Origin: Utricularia gibba
Lineage: Eukaryota > Streptophyta > Magnoliopsida > Lamiales > Lentibulariaceae
Reading direction: 5' to 3'
Assembly (NCBI GenBank): GCA_002189035.1
Contig: NEEC01000456.1
Coordinates: 1 to 24,235, forward strand
DNA length: 24,235 bases
Shown in pieces: positions 10,287 to 23,303 of this stretch. Both the position numbers and the translations under genes were made by a program. The notes below the pieces were generated by a model. It did not search any database, was not told the DNA's origin, and saw only the letters and a list, made by a program, of their open reading frames with translations. The number at the start of each line of letters is the position of its first letter. Positions within the stretch are counted from its first letter, which is position 1.

Positions 10287-12341
10287 GATGTGAAATATGG
10301 GTTTTCGAGGCGATCTTTGCACATGCTTAGGGTGTGTCCCTACCGAAGCCTCATGGTTTCCTCGCACACCCGGGCATCTCGTCGATATCCTGAAGACCGT
10401 GATGAGTCACGCTGCGCCCGGAATACCGTTTCGAAGCTCGTTCCGAGCCGGTCATCTTCCGTGTTGAAAGCTTCTTCGTCCGAGGATGCATCAGAGCTCG
10501 AATTATCGCCTTCTATTAGCCTTCAGATGCGCCACAAAGTGGCCACCACGTTCGCGACGATGCGACTTGGAACACCAAATCGACGCGATTGTAATTTTCG
10601 GCTTGCAAAACATCTGCGTTTTTTCGGGTGATGTGAAATATGGGTTTTCGAGGCGATCTTTGCACATGCTTAGGTGTGTCCTACCGAAGCCTCATGGTTT
10701 CCTCGCACACCGTTCGGCATCTCGTCGATATCCTGAAGACCGTGATGAGTCACGCTGCGCCCGGACCGTTTTCGAAGCTCGTTCCGAGCCGGTCATCTTC
10801 CGTGTTGAAAGCTTCTTCGTCCGAGGATGCATCAGAGCTCGAATTATCGCCTTCTATTAGCCTTCAGATGTGCCACAAAGTGGCCACCACGTTCGCGACG
10901 ATGCGACTTGAACACCAAATCGACGCGATTGTGATTTTCGGCTTGCAAAACATCTGCGTTTTTTTGGGTGATGTGAAATATGGGTTTTCGAGGCGATCTT
11001 TACATGCTTAGGGTGTGTCCTACCCGAAGCCTCATGGTTTCCTCGCACACCGTTCGGCATCTCGTCGATATCCTGAAGACCGATGAGTCACGCTGCGCCC
11101 GGAATACCGTTTCGAAGCTCGTTCCGAGCCGGTCATCTTCCGTGTTGAAAGCTTCTTCGTCCGGATGCATCAGAGCTCGAATTATCGCCTTCTATTAGCC
11201 TTCAGATGTGCCACAAAGTGGCCACCACGTTCGCGACGATGCGACTTGAACACCAAAATCGACGCGATTGTAATTTTCGGCTTGCAAAACATCTGCGTTT
11301 TTTCGGGTGATGTGAAATATGGGTTTTCGAGGCGATCTTTGCACATGCTTAGGGTGTGTCCCTACCCGAAGCCTCATGGTTTCCTCGCACACCGTTCGGC
11401 ATCTCGTCGATATCCTGAAGACCGTGATGAGTCACGCTGCGCCCGATATACCTTTTCGAAGCTCGTTCCGAGCCGGTCATCTTCCGTGTTGAAAGCTTCT
11501 TCGTCCGAGGATGCATCAGAGCTCGAATTATCGCCTTCTATTAGCCTTCAGATGTGCCACAAAGTGGCCACCACGTTCGCGACGATGCGACTTGGAACAC
11601 CAAAATCGACGCGATTGTGATTTTCGGCTTGCAAAACATCTGCGTTTTTTCGGGTGATGTGAAATATGGGTTTTCGAGGCGATCTTTGCACATGCTTAGG
11701 GTGTGTCCCTACCCGAAGCCTCATGGTTTCCTCGCACACCGTTCGGCATCTCGTCGATATCCTGAAGACCGTGATGAGTCACGCTGCGCCCGGAATACCG
11801 TTTCGAAGCTCGTTCCGAGCCGGTCATCTTCCGTGTTGAATGCTTCTTCGTCCGAGGATGCATCAGAGCTCGAATTATCGCCTTCTATTAGCCTTCAGAT
11901 GTGCCACAAAGTGGCCACCACGTTCGCGACGATGCGACTTGAACACGAATCGACGCGATTGTGATTTTCGGCTTGCAAAACATCTGCGTTTTTGGGTGAT
12001 GTGAAATATGGGTTTTCGAGGCGATCTTTGCACATGCTTAGGGTGTGTCCCTACCGAAGCCTCATGGTTTCCTCGCACACCGTTCGGCATCTCGTCGATA
12101 TCCTGAAGACCGTGATGAGTCACGCTGCGCCCGGATACCTTTTCGAAGCTCGTTCCGAGCCGGTCATCTTCCGTGTTTAAAGCTTCTTCGTCCGAGGATG
12201 CATCAGAGCTCGAATTATCGCCTTCTATTAGCCTTCAGATGTGCCACAAAGTGGCCACCACGTTCGCGACGATGCGACTTGGAACACCAAAATCGACGCG
12301 ATTGTGATTTTCGGCTTGCAAAACATCTGCGTTTTTTGGGT

Positions 12342-14057
12342 GATGTGAAATATGGGTTTTCGAGCGATCTTTGCATGCTTAGGGTGTGTCCTACCGAAGC
12401 CTCATGGTTTCCTCGCACACCGTTCGGCATCTCGTCGATATCCTGAAGACCGTGATGAGTCACGCTGCGCCCGGCATACCGTTTCGAAGCTCGTTCCGAG
12501 CCGGTCATCTTCCGTGTTGAAAGCTTTCGTCCGAGGATGCATCAGAGCTCGAATTATCGCCTTATATTAGCCTTCAGATGTGCCACAAAGTGGCCACCAC
12601 GTTCGCGACGATGCGACTTTGGAACACCAAATCGACGCGATTGTAATTTTCGGCTTGCAAAACATCTGCGTTTTTTCGGGTGATGTGAAATATGGTTTTC
12701 GAGGCGATTTTGCACATGCTTAGGGTGTGTCCCTACTCGAAGCCTCATGGTTTCCTCGCACACCGTTCGGCATCTCGTCGATATCCTGAAGACCGTGATG
12801 AGTCACGCTGCGCCCGGAATACCGTTTCGAAGCTCGTTCCGAGCCGGTCATCTTCCGTGTTGAAAGCTTCTTCGTCCGAGGATGCATCAGAGCTCGAATT
12901 ATCGCCTTCTATTAGCCTTCAGATGCGCCACAAAGTGGCCACCACGTTCGCGACGATGCGACTTGTAACACCAGAATCGACGCGATTGTGATTTTCGGCT
13001 TGCAAAACATCTGCGTTTTTGGGTGATGTGAAATATGGGTTTTCGAGGCGATCTTGCACATGCTTAGGGTGTGTCCCTACCCGAAGCCTCATGGTTTCCT
13101 CGCACACCGTTCGGCATCTCGTCGATATCCTGAAGACCGTGATGAGTCACGCTGCGCCCGGAATACCGTTTCGAAGCTCGTTCCGAGCCGTCATCTTCCG
13201 TGTTGAATGCTTCTTCGTCCGAGGATGCATCAGAGCTCGAATTATCGCCTTATTAGCCTTCAGATGTGCCACAAAGTGGCCACCACGTTCGCGACGATGC
13301 GACTTGGAACACCAAAATCGACGTGATTGTAATTTTCGGCTTGCAAAACATCTGCGTTTTTTCGGGTGATGTGAAATATGGGTTTTCGAGGCGATCTTTG
13401 CACATGCTTAGGGTGTGTCCCTACCGAAGCCTCATGGTTTCCTCGCACACCGTTCGGCATCTCGTCGATATCCTGAAGACCGTGATGAGTCACGCTGCGC
13501 CCGCATACCTTTTGAAGCTCGTTCCGAGCCGGTCATCTTCCGTGTTTAAAGCTTCTTCGTCCGAGGATGCATCAGAGCTCGAATTATCGCCTTCTATTAG
13601 CCTTCATATGTGCCACAAAGTGGCCACCACGTTCGCGACGATGCGACTTGGAACACCAAAATCGACACGATTGTGATTTTCGGCTTGCAAAACATCTGCG
13701 TTTTTTCGGGTGATGTGAAATATGGGTTTTCGAGGCGATCTTTGCACATGCTTAGGGTGTGTCCCTACCCGAAGCCTCATGGTTTCCTCGCACACCGTTC
13801 GGCATCTCGTCGATATCCTGAAGACCGTGATGAGTCACGCTGCGCCCGGAATACCGTTTCGAAGCTCGTTCCGAGCCGGTCATCTTCCGTGTTGAATGCT
13901 TCTTCGTCCGAGGATGCATCAGAGCTCGAATTATCGCCTTATATTAGCCTTCAGATGTGCCACAAAGTGGCCACCACGTTCGCGACGATGCGACTTGGAA
14001 CACCAAAATCGACGCGATTGTGATTTTCGGCTTGCAAAACATCTGCGTTTTTTGGGT
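12342..14057 (+). repeat. Segment of five monomers repeated 2,403 bp downstream, copy 1 (M36-M40)
   Basis: The marker order is: M36 'cttatattag' with 'ccaaat...gtaa'; M37 'ctactcgaag', 'atgcgcc' and a TC-less end; M38 'gatcttgcac' with 'gtgattgtaa'; M39 'cccgcatacc', 'tttaaagc' and 'gacacgattg'; M40 'ttgaatgc' with 'cttatattag'. M43-M47 show the same series, seven monomers later. Confidence 0.6.
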
Positions 14058-14744
14058 GATGTGAAATATGGGTTTTCGAGGCGATCTTTGCACATGCTTA
14101 GGGTGTGTCCCTACCGAAGCCTCATGGTTTCCTCGCACACCGTTCGGCATTCGTCGATATCCTGAAGACCGTGATGAGTCACGCTGCGCCCGGCATACCG
14201 TTTCGAAGCTCGTTCCGAGCCGGTCATCTTCCGTGTTTAAAGCTTCTTCGTCCGAGGATGCATCAGAGCTCGAATTATCGCCTTCTATTAGCCTTCAGAT
14301 GTGCCACAAAGTGGCCACCACGTTCGCGACGATGCGACTTGGAACACCAAAATCGACGCGATTGTGATTTTCGGCTTGCAAAACATCTGCGTTTTTTTGG
14401 GTGATGTGAAATATGGGTTTTCGAGGCGATCTTTGACATGCTTAGGTGTGTCCCTACCCGAAGCCTCATGGTTTCCTCGCACACCGTTCGGCATCTCGTC
14501 GATATCCTGAAGACCGTGATGAGTCACGCTGCGCCCGGATACCGTTTCGAAGCTCGTTCCGAGCCGGTCATCTTCCGTGTTGAATGCTTCTTCGTCCAGG
14601 ATGCATAGAGCTCGAATTATCGCCTTATATTAGCCTTCAGATGTGCCACAAAGTGGCCACCACGTTCGCGACGATGCGACTTGGAACACCAAAATCGACG
14701 CGATTGTAATTTTCGGCTTGCAAAACATCTGCGTTTTTTCGGGT

Positions 14745-16463
14745 GATGTGAAATATGGTTTTCGAGGCGATCTTTGCACATGCTTAGGGTGTGTCCCTAC
14801 CGAAGCCTCATGGTTTCCTCGCACACCGTTCGGCATCTCGTCGATATCCTGAAGACCGTGATGAGTCACGCTGCGCCCGGATACCGTTTCGAAGCTCGTT
14901 CCGAGCCGGTCATCTTCCGTGTTGAAAGCTTCTTCGTCCGAGGATGCATCAGAGCTCGAATTATCGCCTTATATTAGCCTTCAGATGTGCCACAAAGTGG
15001 CCACGTTCGCGACGATGCGACTTGGAACACCAAATCGACGTGATTGTAATTTTCGGCTTGCAAAACATCTGCGTTTTTTCGGGTGATGTGAAATATGGGT
15101 TTTCGAGGCGATCTTTGCACATGCTTAGGGTGTGTCCCTACTCGAAGCCTCATGGTTTCCTCGCACACCGTTCGGCATCTCGTCGATATCCTGAAGACCG
15201 TGATGAGTCACGCTGCGCCCGGAATACCGTTTCGAAGCTCGTTCCGAGCCGGTCATCTTCCGTGTTGAAAGCTTCTTCGTCCGAGGATGCATCAGAGCTC
15301 GAATTATCGCCTTCTATTAGCCTTCAGATGCGCCACAAAGTGGCCACCACGTTCGCGACGATGCGACTTGGAACACCAATCGACGCGATTGTGATTTTCG
15401 GCTTGCAAAACATCTGCGTTTTTGGGTGATGTGAAATATGGGTTTTCGAGGCGATCTTGCACATGCTTAGGGTGTGTCCCTACCCGAAGCCTCATGGTTT
15501 CCTCGCACACCGTTCGGCATCTCGTCGATATCCTGAAGACCGTGATGAGTCACGCTGCGCCCGGAATACCGTTTCGAAGCTCGTTCCGAGCCGGTCATCT
15601 TCCGTGTTGAAAGCTTCTTCGTCCGAGGATGCATCAGAGCTCGAATTATCGCCTTCTATTAGCCTTCAGATGTGCCACAAAGTGGCCACCACGTTCGCGA
15701 CGATGCGACTTGGAACACCAAAATCGACGTGATTGTAATTTTCGGCTTGCAAAACATCTGCGTTTTTTCGGGTGATGTGAAATATGGGTTTTCGAGGCGA
15801 TCTTTGCACATGCTTAGGGTGTGTCCCTACCGAAGCCTCATGGTTTCCTCGCACACCGTTCGGCATCTCGTCGATATCCTGAAGACCGTGATGAGTCACG
15901 CTGCGCCCGCATACCGTTTCGAAGCTCGTTCCGAGCCGGTCATCTTCCGTGTTTAAAGCTTCTTCGTCCGAGGATGCATCAGAGCTCGAATTATCGCCTT
16001 CTATTAGCCTTCAGATGTGCCACAAAGTGGCCACCACGTTCGCGACGATGCGACTTGGAACACCAAAATCGACACGATTGTGATTTTCGGCTTGCAAAAC
16101 ATCTGCGTTTTTTCGGGTGATGTGAAATATGGGTTTTCGAGGCGATCTTTGCACATGCTTAGGGTGTGTCCTACCCGAAGCCTCATGGTTTCCTCGCACA
16201 CCGTCGGCATCTCGTCGATATCCTGAAGACCGTGATGAGTCACGCTGCGCCCGGAATACCGTTTCGAAGCTCGTTCCGAGCCGGTCATCTTCCGTGTTGA
16301 ATGCTTCTTCGTCCGAGGATGCATAAGAGCTCGAATTATCGCCTTATATTAGCCTTCAGATGTGCCACAAAGTGGCCACCACGTTCGCGACGATGCGACT
16401 TGGAACACCAAAATCGACGTGATTGTAATTTTCGGCTTGCAAAACATCTGCGTTTTTTCGGGT
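14745..16463 (+). repeat. Segment of five monomers, copy 2 (M43-M47)
   Basis: The order is: M43 'cttatattag' with 'ccaaat...gtaa'; M44 'ctactcgaag', 'atgcgcc' and TC-less end; M45 'gatcttgcac' with 'gtgattgtaa'; M46 'cccgcatacc', 'tttaaagc' and 'gacacgattg'; M47 'ttgaatgc' with 'cttatattag'. This mirrors M36-M40. The two copies are separated by M41 and M42 (14058-14744), so the period is seven monomers. M47 has a private 'gcataagag' substitution. Confidence 0.6.
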
Positions 16464-16803
16464 GATGTGAAATATGGGTTTTCGAGGCGATCTTTGCACA
16501 TGCTTAGGGTGTGTCCCTACCCGAAGCCTCATGGTTTCCTCGCACACTTCGGCATCTCGTCGATATCCTGAAGACCGTGATGAGTCACGCTGCGCCCGGA
16601 TACCGTTTCGAAGCTCGTTCCGAGCCGGTCATCTTCCGTGTTTAAAAGCTTCTTCGTCCGAGATGCATCAGAGCTCGAATTATCGCCTTCTATTAGCCTT
16701 CAGATGTGCCACAAAGTGGCCACCACGTTCGCGACGATGCGACTTGAACACCAGAATCGACGCGATTGATTTTCGGCTTGCAAAACATCTGCGTTTTTCG
16801 GGT
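16464..16803 (+). repeat. M48: transitional monomer between the two array domains
   Basis: The first four-fifths of this copy is left-type: it reads 'atgtgcc' and shares the deletion 'ccgagatgcatc' with M5 (1708-2047), next to a TTTAAA-bearing segment (here with an extra A). From about 16743 it is right-type, reading 'cttgaacaccagaat'. It also has private deletions ('cacacttcgg', 'gcgattgatttt'). From the next monomer on, right-type markers are nearly fixed, so the domain switch falls inside or at the end of this copy. Confidence 0.7.
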
Positions 16804-18178
16804 GATGTGAAATATGGGTTTTCGAGGCGATTTGCACATGCTTAGGGTGTGTCCCTACCCGAAGCCTCATGGTTTCCTCGCACACCGTTCGGCATCTCGT
16901 CGATATCCTGAAGACCGTGATGAGTCACGCTGCGCCCGGCATACCGTTTCGAAGCTCGTTCCGAGCCGGTCATCTTCCGTGTTGAAAGCTTCTTCGTCCG
17001 AGGATGCATCAGAGCTCGAATTATCGCCTTCTATTAGCCTTCAGATGCGCCACAAAGTGGCCACCACGTTCGCGACGATGCGACTTGAACACAGAATCGA
17101 CGCGATTGTGATTTTCGGCTTGCAAAACATCTGCGTTTTTTCGGGTGATGTGAAATATGGGTTTTCGAGGCGATCTTTGCACATGCTTAGGGTGTGTCCT
17201 ACGTGAAGCCTCATGGTTTCCTCGCACACCGTTCGGCATCTCGTCGATATCCTGAAGACCGTGATGAGTCACGCTGCGCCCGGAATACCGTTTCGAAGCT
17301 CGTTCCGAGCCGGTCATCTTCCGTGTTTAAAGCTTCTTCGTCCGAGGATGCATCAGAGCTCGAATTATCGCCTTCTATTAGCCTTCAGATGCGCCACAAA
17401 GTGGCCACCACGTTCGCGACGATGCGACTTGTACACCAGAATCGACGCGATTGTGATTTTCGGCTTGCAAAACATCTGCGTTTTTTCGGGTGATGTGAAA
17501 TATGGGTTTTCGAGGCGATCTTTGCACATGCTTAGGGTGTGTCCACTACCGAAGCCTCATGGTTTCCTCGCACACCGTTCGGCATCTCGTCGATATCCTG
17601 AAGACCGTGATGAGTCACGCTGCGCCCGGAATACCGTTTCGAAGCTCGTTCCGAGCCGGTCATCTTCCGTGTTGAAAGCTTCTTCGTCCGAGGATGCATC
17701 AGAGCTCGAATTATCGCCTTCTATTAGCCTTCAGATGCGCCACAAAGTGGCCACCACGTTCGCGACGATGCGACTTGAACACAGAATCGACGCGATTGTG
17801 ATTTTCGGCTTGCAAAACATCTGCGTTTTTTCGGGTGATGTGAAATATGGGTTTTCGAGGCGATCTTTGCACATGCTTAGGGTGTGTCCTAGAAGCCTCA
17901 TGGTTTCCTCGCACACCGTTCGGCATCTCGTCGATATCCTGAAGACCGTGATGAGTCACGCTGCGCCCGGAATACCGTTCGAAGCTCGTTCCGAGCCGGT
18001 CATCTCCGTGTTGAAAGCTTCTTCGTCCGAGGATGCATCAGAGCTCGAATTATCGCCTTCTATTAGCCTTCAGATGCGCCACAAAGTGGCCACCCACGTT
18101 CGCGACGATGCGACTTGTAACACCAGAATCGACGCGATTGTGATTTTCGGCTTGCAAAACATCTGCGTTTTTTCGGGT

Positions 18179-19206
18179 GATGTGAAATATGGGTTTTCGA
18201 GGCGATCTTTGCACATGCTTAGGGTGTGTCCTACGTGAAGCCTCATGGTTTCCTCGCACACGTTCGGCATCTCGTCGATATCCTGAGACCGTGATGAGTC
18301 ACGCTGCGCCCGGCATACCGTTTCGAAGCTCGTTCCGAGCCGGTCATCTTCCGTGTTTAAAGCTTCTTCGTCCGAGGATGCATCAGAGCTCGAATTATCG
18401 CCTTCTATTAGCCTTCAGATGCGCCACAAAGTGGCCACCACGTTCGCGACGATGCGACTTGAACACCAGAATCGACGCGATTGTTTTCGGCTTGCAAAAC
18501 ATCTGCGTTTTTTCGGGTGATGTGAAATATGGGTTTTCGAGGCGATCTTTGCACATGCTTAGGGTGTGTCACTACGTGAAGCCTCATGGTTTCCTCGCAC
18601 ACCGTTCGGCATCTCGTCGATATCCTGAAGACCGTGATGAGTCACGCTGCGCCCGGCATACCGTTTCGAAGCTCGTTCCGAGCCGGTCATCTTCCGTGTT
18701 TAAAGCTTCTTCGTCCGAGGATGCATCAGAGCTCGAATTATCGCCTTCTATTAGCCTTCAGATGCGCCACAAAGTGGCCACCACGTTCGCGACGATGCGA
18801 CTTGTAACACCAGAATCGACGCGATTGATTTTCGGCTTGCAAAACATCTGCGTTTTTCGGGTGATGTGAAATATGGGTTTTCGAGGCGATCTTGCACATG
18901 CTTAGGGTGTGTTTCTACCCGAAGCCTCATGGTTTCCTCGCACACCGTTCGGCATCTCGTCGATATCCTGAAGACCGTGATGAGTCACGCTGCGCCCGGA
19001 ATACCGTTTCGAAGCTCGTTCCGAGCCGGTCATCTTCCGTTTAAAGCTTCTTCGTCCGAGGATGCATCAGAGCTCGAATTATCGCCTTCTATTAGCCTTC
19101 AGATGCGCCACAAAGTGGCCACCACGTTCGCGACGATGCGACTTGTAACACAGAATCGACGCGATTGTGATTTTCGGCTTGCAAAACATCTGCGTTTTTT
19201 TCGGGT
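18179..19206 (+). repeat. Three-monomer higher-order block (M53-M55)
   Basis: M53 carries 'tacgtgaag', M54 'cactacgtgaag', and M55 the pair 'gatcttgcac' plus 'gtttctac'. The same order (gtgaag, intermediate, one-T-short with tctac) recurs in the following block. Length is 1,028 bp. Confidence 0.5.
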
Positions 19207-20221
19207 GATGTGAAATGGGGTTTTCGAGGCGATCTTTGCACATGCTTAGGGTGTGTCCTACGTGAAGCCTCATGGTTTCCTCGCACACCGTTCGGCATCT
19301 CGTCGATATCCTGAAGAATGAGTCACGCTGCGCCCGGAATACCGTTTCGCTCGTTCCGAGCCGGTCATCTTCCGTGTTTAAAGCTTCTTCGTCCGAGGAT
19401 GCATCAGAGCTCGAATTATCGCCTTCTATTAGCCTTCAGATGCGCCACAAAGTGGCCACCACGTTCGCGACGATGCGACTTGTAACACCAGAATCGACGC
19501 GATTGTGATTTTCGGCTTGCAAAACATCTGCGTTTTTCGGGTGATGTGAAATATGGGTTTTCGAGGCGATCTTTGCACATGCTTAGGGTGTGTCCTACCG
19601 AAGCCTCATGGTTTCCTCGCACACCGTTCGGCATCTCGTCGATATCCTGAAGACCGTGATGAGTCACGCTGCGCCCGGCATACCGTTTCGAAGCTCGTTC
19701 CGAGCCGGTCATCTTCCGTGTTTAAAGCTTCTTCGTCCGAGGATGCATCAGAGCTCGAATTATCGCCTTCTATTAGCCTTCAGATGCGCCACAAAGTGGC
19801 CACCACGTTCGCGACGATGCGACTTGTAACACCAGAATCGACGCGATTGTGATTTTCGGCTTGCAAAACATCTGCGTTTTTTGGGTGATGTGAAATATGG
19901 GTTTTCGAGGCGATCTTGCACATGCTTAGGGTGTCTACCGAAGCCTCATGGTTTCCTCGCACACCGTTCGGCATCTCGTCGATATCCTGAAGACCGTGAT
20001 GAGTCACGCTGCGCCCGGAATACCGTTTCGAAGCTCGTTCCGAGCCGGTCATCTTCCGTGTTGAAAGCTTCTTCGTCCGAGGATGCATCAGAGCTCGAAT
20101 TATCGCCTTCTATTAGCCTTCAGATGCGCCACAAAGTGGCACCACGTTCGCGACGATGCGACAACACCAGAATCGACGCGATTGTGATTTTCGGCTTGCA
20201 AAACATCTGCGTTTTTTCGGT
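19207..20221 (+). repeat. Three-monomer higher-order block (M56-M58)
   Basis: M56 has 'tacgtgaag' with 'ggaatacc', M57 is plain with 'ggcatacc', and M58 has 'gatcttgcac', 'gtgtctac' and 'ggaatacc'. M68-M70 at the end of the window show the same series. The block is shortened (1,015 bp) by private deletions: M56 is 336 bp ('gaagaatgagtc', 'gtttcgctcg') and M58 is 335 bp ('gcgacaacacc', 'gtggcaccacg'). Confidence 0.5.
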
Positions 20222-21253
20222 GATGTGAAATATGGGTTTTCGAGGCGATCTTTGCACATGCTTAGGGTGTGTCCTACGTGAAGCCTCATGGTTTCCTCGC
20301 ACACCGTTCGGCATCTCGTCGATATCCTGAAGACCGTGATGAGTCACGCTGCGCCCGGCATACCGTTTCGAAGCTCGTTCCGAGCGGTCATCATCTTCCG
20401 TGTTGAAAGCTTCTTCGTCCGAGGATGCATCAGAGCTCGAATTATCGCCTTCTATTAGCCTTCAGATGCGCCACAAAGTGGCCACCACGTTCGCGACGAT
20501 GCGACTTGTAACACCAGAATCGACGCGATTGTGATTTTCGGCTTGCAAAACATCTGCGTTTTTTGGGTGATGTGAAATATGGGTTTTCGAGGCGATCTTG
20601 CACATGCTTAGGGTGTGTCCCTACCGAAGCCTCATGGTTTCCTCGCACACCGTTCGGCATCTCGTCGATATCCTGAAGACCGTGATGAGTCACGCTGCCC
20701 GGAATACCGTTTCGAAGCTCGTTCCGAGCCGGTCATCTTCCGTGTTGAAAGCTCTTCGTCCGAGGATGCATCAGAGCTCGAATTATCGCCTTCTATTAGC
20801 CTTCAGATGCGCCACAAAGTGGGCCACCACGTTCGCGACGATGCGACTTGAACACCAGAATCGACGCGATTGTGATTTTCGGCTTGCAAAACATCTGCGT
20901 TTTTTCGGGTGATGTGAAATATGGGTTTTCGAGGCGATCTTGCACATGCTTAGGGTGTGTCCTACGAAGCCTCATGGTTTCCTCGCACACCGTTCGGCAT
21001 CTCGTCGATATCCTGAAGACCGTGATGAGTCACGCTGCGCCCGGCATACCGTTTCGAAGCTCGTTCCGAGCCGGTCATCTTCCGTGTTTAAAGCTTCTTC
21101 GTCCGAGGATGCATCAGAGCTCGAATTATCGCCTTCTATTAGCCTTCAGATGCGCCACAAAGTGGCCACCACGTTCGCGACGATGCGACTTGAACACCAG
21201 AATCGACGCGATTGTGATTTTCGGCTTGCAAAAACATCTGCGTTTTTTCGGGT
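20222..21253 (+). repeat. Three-monomer higher-order block, variant (M59-M61)
   Basis: M59 carries 'tacgtgaag', and both M60 and M61 carry 'gatcttgcac'. M59 also holds a private small duplication, 'ggtcatcatcttcc', with a lost C in 'gagcggtc'. M60 has 'gctgcccgg' (GC lost), 'gaaagctcttcg' and 'gtgggcc'. The 1,032-bp spacing fits the three-monomer rhythm set by 'gtgaag' copies at M50, M53, M56 and M59. Confidence 0.45.
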
Positions 21254-23303
21254 GATGTGAAATATGGGTTTTCGAGGCGATCTTTGCACATGCTTAGGGT
21301 GTGTCCTACCGAAGCCTCATGGTTTCCTCGCACACCGTTCGGCATCTCGTCGATATCCTGAAGACCGTGATGAGTCACGCTGCGCCCGGCATACCGTTTC
21401 GAAGCTCGTTCCGAGCCGGTCATCTTCCGTGTTTAAAGCTTCTTCGTCCGAGGATGCATCAGAGCTCGAATTATCGCCTTCTATTAGCCTTCAGATGCCA
21501 CAAAGTGGCCACCACGTTCGCGACGATGCGACTTGTAACACCAGAATCGACGCGATTGTGATTTTCGGCTTGCAAAACATCTGCGTTTTTTGGGTGATGT
21601 GAAATATGGGTTTTCGAGGCGATCTTTGCACATGCTTAGGGTGTGTCCCTACCGAAGCCTCATGGTTTCCTCGCACACCGTTCGGCATCTCGTCGATATC
21701 CTGAAGACCGTGATGAGTCACGCTGCGCCCGGCATACCGTTTCGAAGCTCGTTCCGAGCCGGTCATCTTCCGTGTTGAAAGCTTCTTCGTCCGAGGATGC
21801 ATCAGAGCTCGAATTATCGCCTTCTATTAGCCTTCAGATGCGCCACAAAGTGGCCACCACGTTCGCGATGCGACTTACAAGAATCGACGCGATTGTGATT
21901 TTCGGCTTGCAAAACATCTGCGTTTTTTCGGGTGATGTGAAATATGGGTTTTCGAGGCGATCTTTGCACATGCTTAGGGGTGTGTCCTACGTGAAGCCTC
22001 ATGGTTTCCTCGCACACCGTTCGGCATCTCGTCGATATCCTGAAGACCGTGATGAGTCACGCTGCGCCCGGCATACCGTTTCGAAGCTCGTTCCGAGCCG
22101 GTCATCTTCCGTGTTTAAAGCTTCTTCGTCCGAGGATGCTCAGAATTATCGCCTTCTATTAGCCTTCAGATGCGCCACAAAGTGGCCACCACGTTCGCGA
22201 CGATGCGACTTGTAACACCAGAATCGACGCGATTGTGATTTTCGGCTTGCAAAACATCTGCGTTTTTTCGGGTGATGTGAAATATGGGTTTTCGAGGCGA
22301 TCTTGCACATGCTTAGGGTGTGTCTACCGAAGCCTCATGGTTTCCTCGCACACCGTTCGGCATCTCGTCGATATCCTGAAGACCGTGATGAGTCACGCTG
22401 CGCCCGGAATACCGTTTCGAAGCTCGTTCCGAGCCGGTCATCTTCCGTGTTTAAAGCTTCTTCGTCCGAGGATGCATCAGAGCTCGAATTATCGCCTTCT
22501 ATTAGCCTTCAGATGCGCCACAAAGTGGCCACCACGTTCGCGACGATGCGACTTGTAACACAGAATCGACGCGATTGTGATTTTCGGCTTGCAAAACATC
22601 TGCGTTTTTTCGGTGATGTGAAATATGGGTTTTCGAGGCGATCTTTGCACATGCTTAGGGTGTGTCCCTACCCGAAGCCTCATGGTTTCCTCGCACACCG
22701 TTCGGCATCTCGTCGATATCCTGAAGACCGTGATGAGTCACGCTGCGCCCGGCATACCGTTTCGAAGCTCGTTCCGAGCCGGTCATCTTCCGTGTTGAAA
22801 GCTTCTTCGTCCGAGGATGCATCAGAGCTCGAATTATCGCCTTCTATTAGCCTTCAGATGCGCCACAAAGTGGCCACCACGTTCGCGACGATGCGACTTG
22901 TAACACCAGAATCGACGCGATTGCGATTTTCGGCTTGCAAAACATCTGCGTTTTGTTGGGTGATGTGAAATATGGGTTTTCGAGGCGATCTTGCACATGC
23001 TTAGGGTGTGTTTCTACCGAAGCCTCATGGTTTCCTCGCACACCGTCGGCATCTCGTCGATATCCTGAAGACCGTGATGAGTCACGCTGCGCCCGGAATA
23101 CCGTTTCGAAGCTCGTTCCGAGCCGGTCATCTTCCGTGTTGAAAGCTTCTTCGTCCAAGGATGCATCAGAGCTCGAATTATCGCCTTCTATTAGCCTTCA
23201 GATGCGCCACAAAGTGGCCACCACGTTCGCGACGATGCGACTTGAACACAGAATCGACGCGATTGTGATTTTCGGCTTGCAAAACATCTGCGTTTTTTCG
23301 GGT

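Larger units (their letters stand above)
1..16463. repeat. Left array domain (M0-M47), mostly 'atgtgcc / ggaac / ccaaa' monomers
   Basis: Counting M0 to M48, 38 of 49 monomers read 'atgtgcc', 7 read 'atgcgcc' (M20, M23, M26, M29, M30, M37, M44) and 4 have lost the TG/CG pair ('atgcca': M5, M6, M14, M28). Most read 'cttggaacaccaaa' further on. Two 3' subtypes alternate: 'gacgtgattgtaa' and 'gacgcgattgtga'. The domain is heterogeneous, with six- and seven-monomer higher-order patterns annotated separately. Confidence 0.8.

Noticed and set aside
12682-13367. Mobile-element insertion near the cluster of small deletions in M37-M38
   Set aside because: Only one- to three-base changes are present. 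Monomer spacing stays at 343 bp and no foreign sequence or target duplication is seen.
17213-18238. Open reading frame of about 341 codons on the + strand
   Set aside because: It has the same cause: neighbouring units of 345, 345 and 342 bp keep one frame open. Other frames on both strands are also open for comparable repeat-derived stretches, and no start context, domain or codon bias supports a gene.
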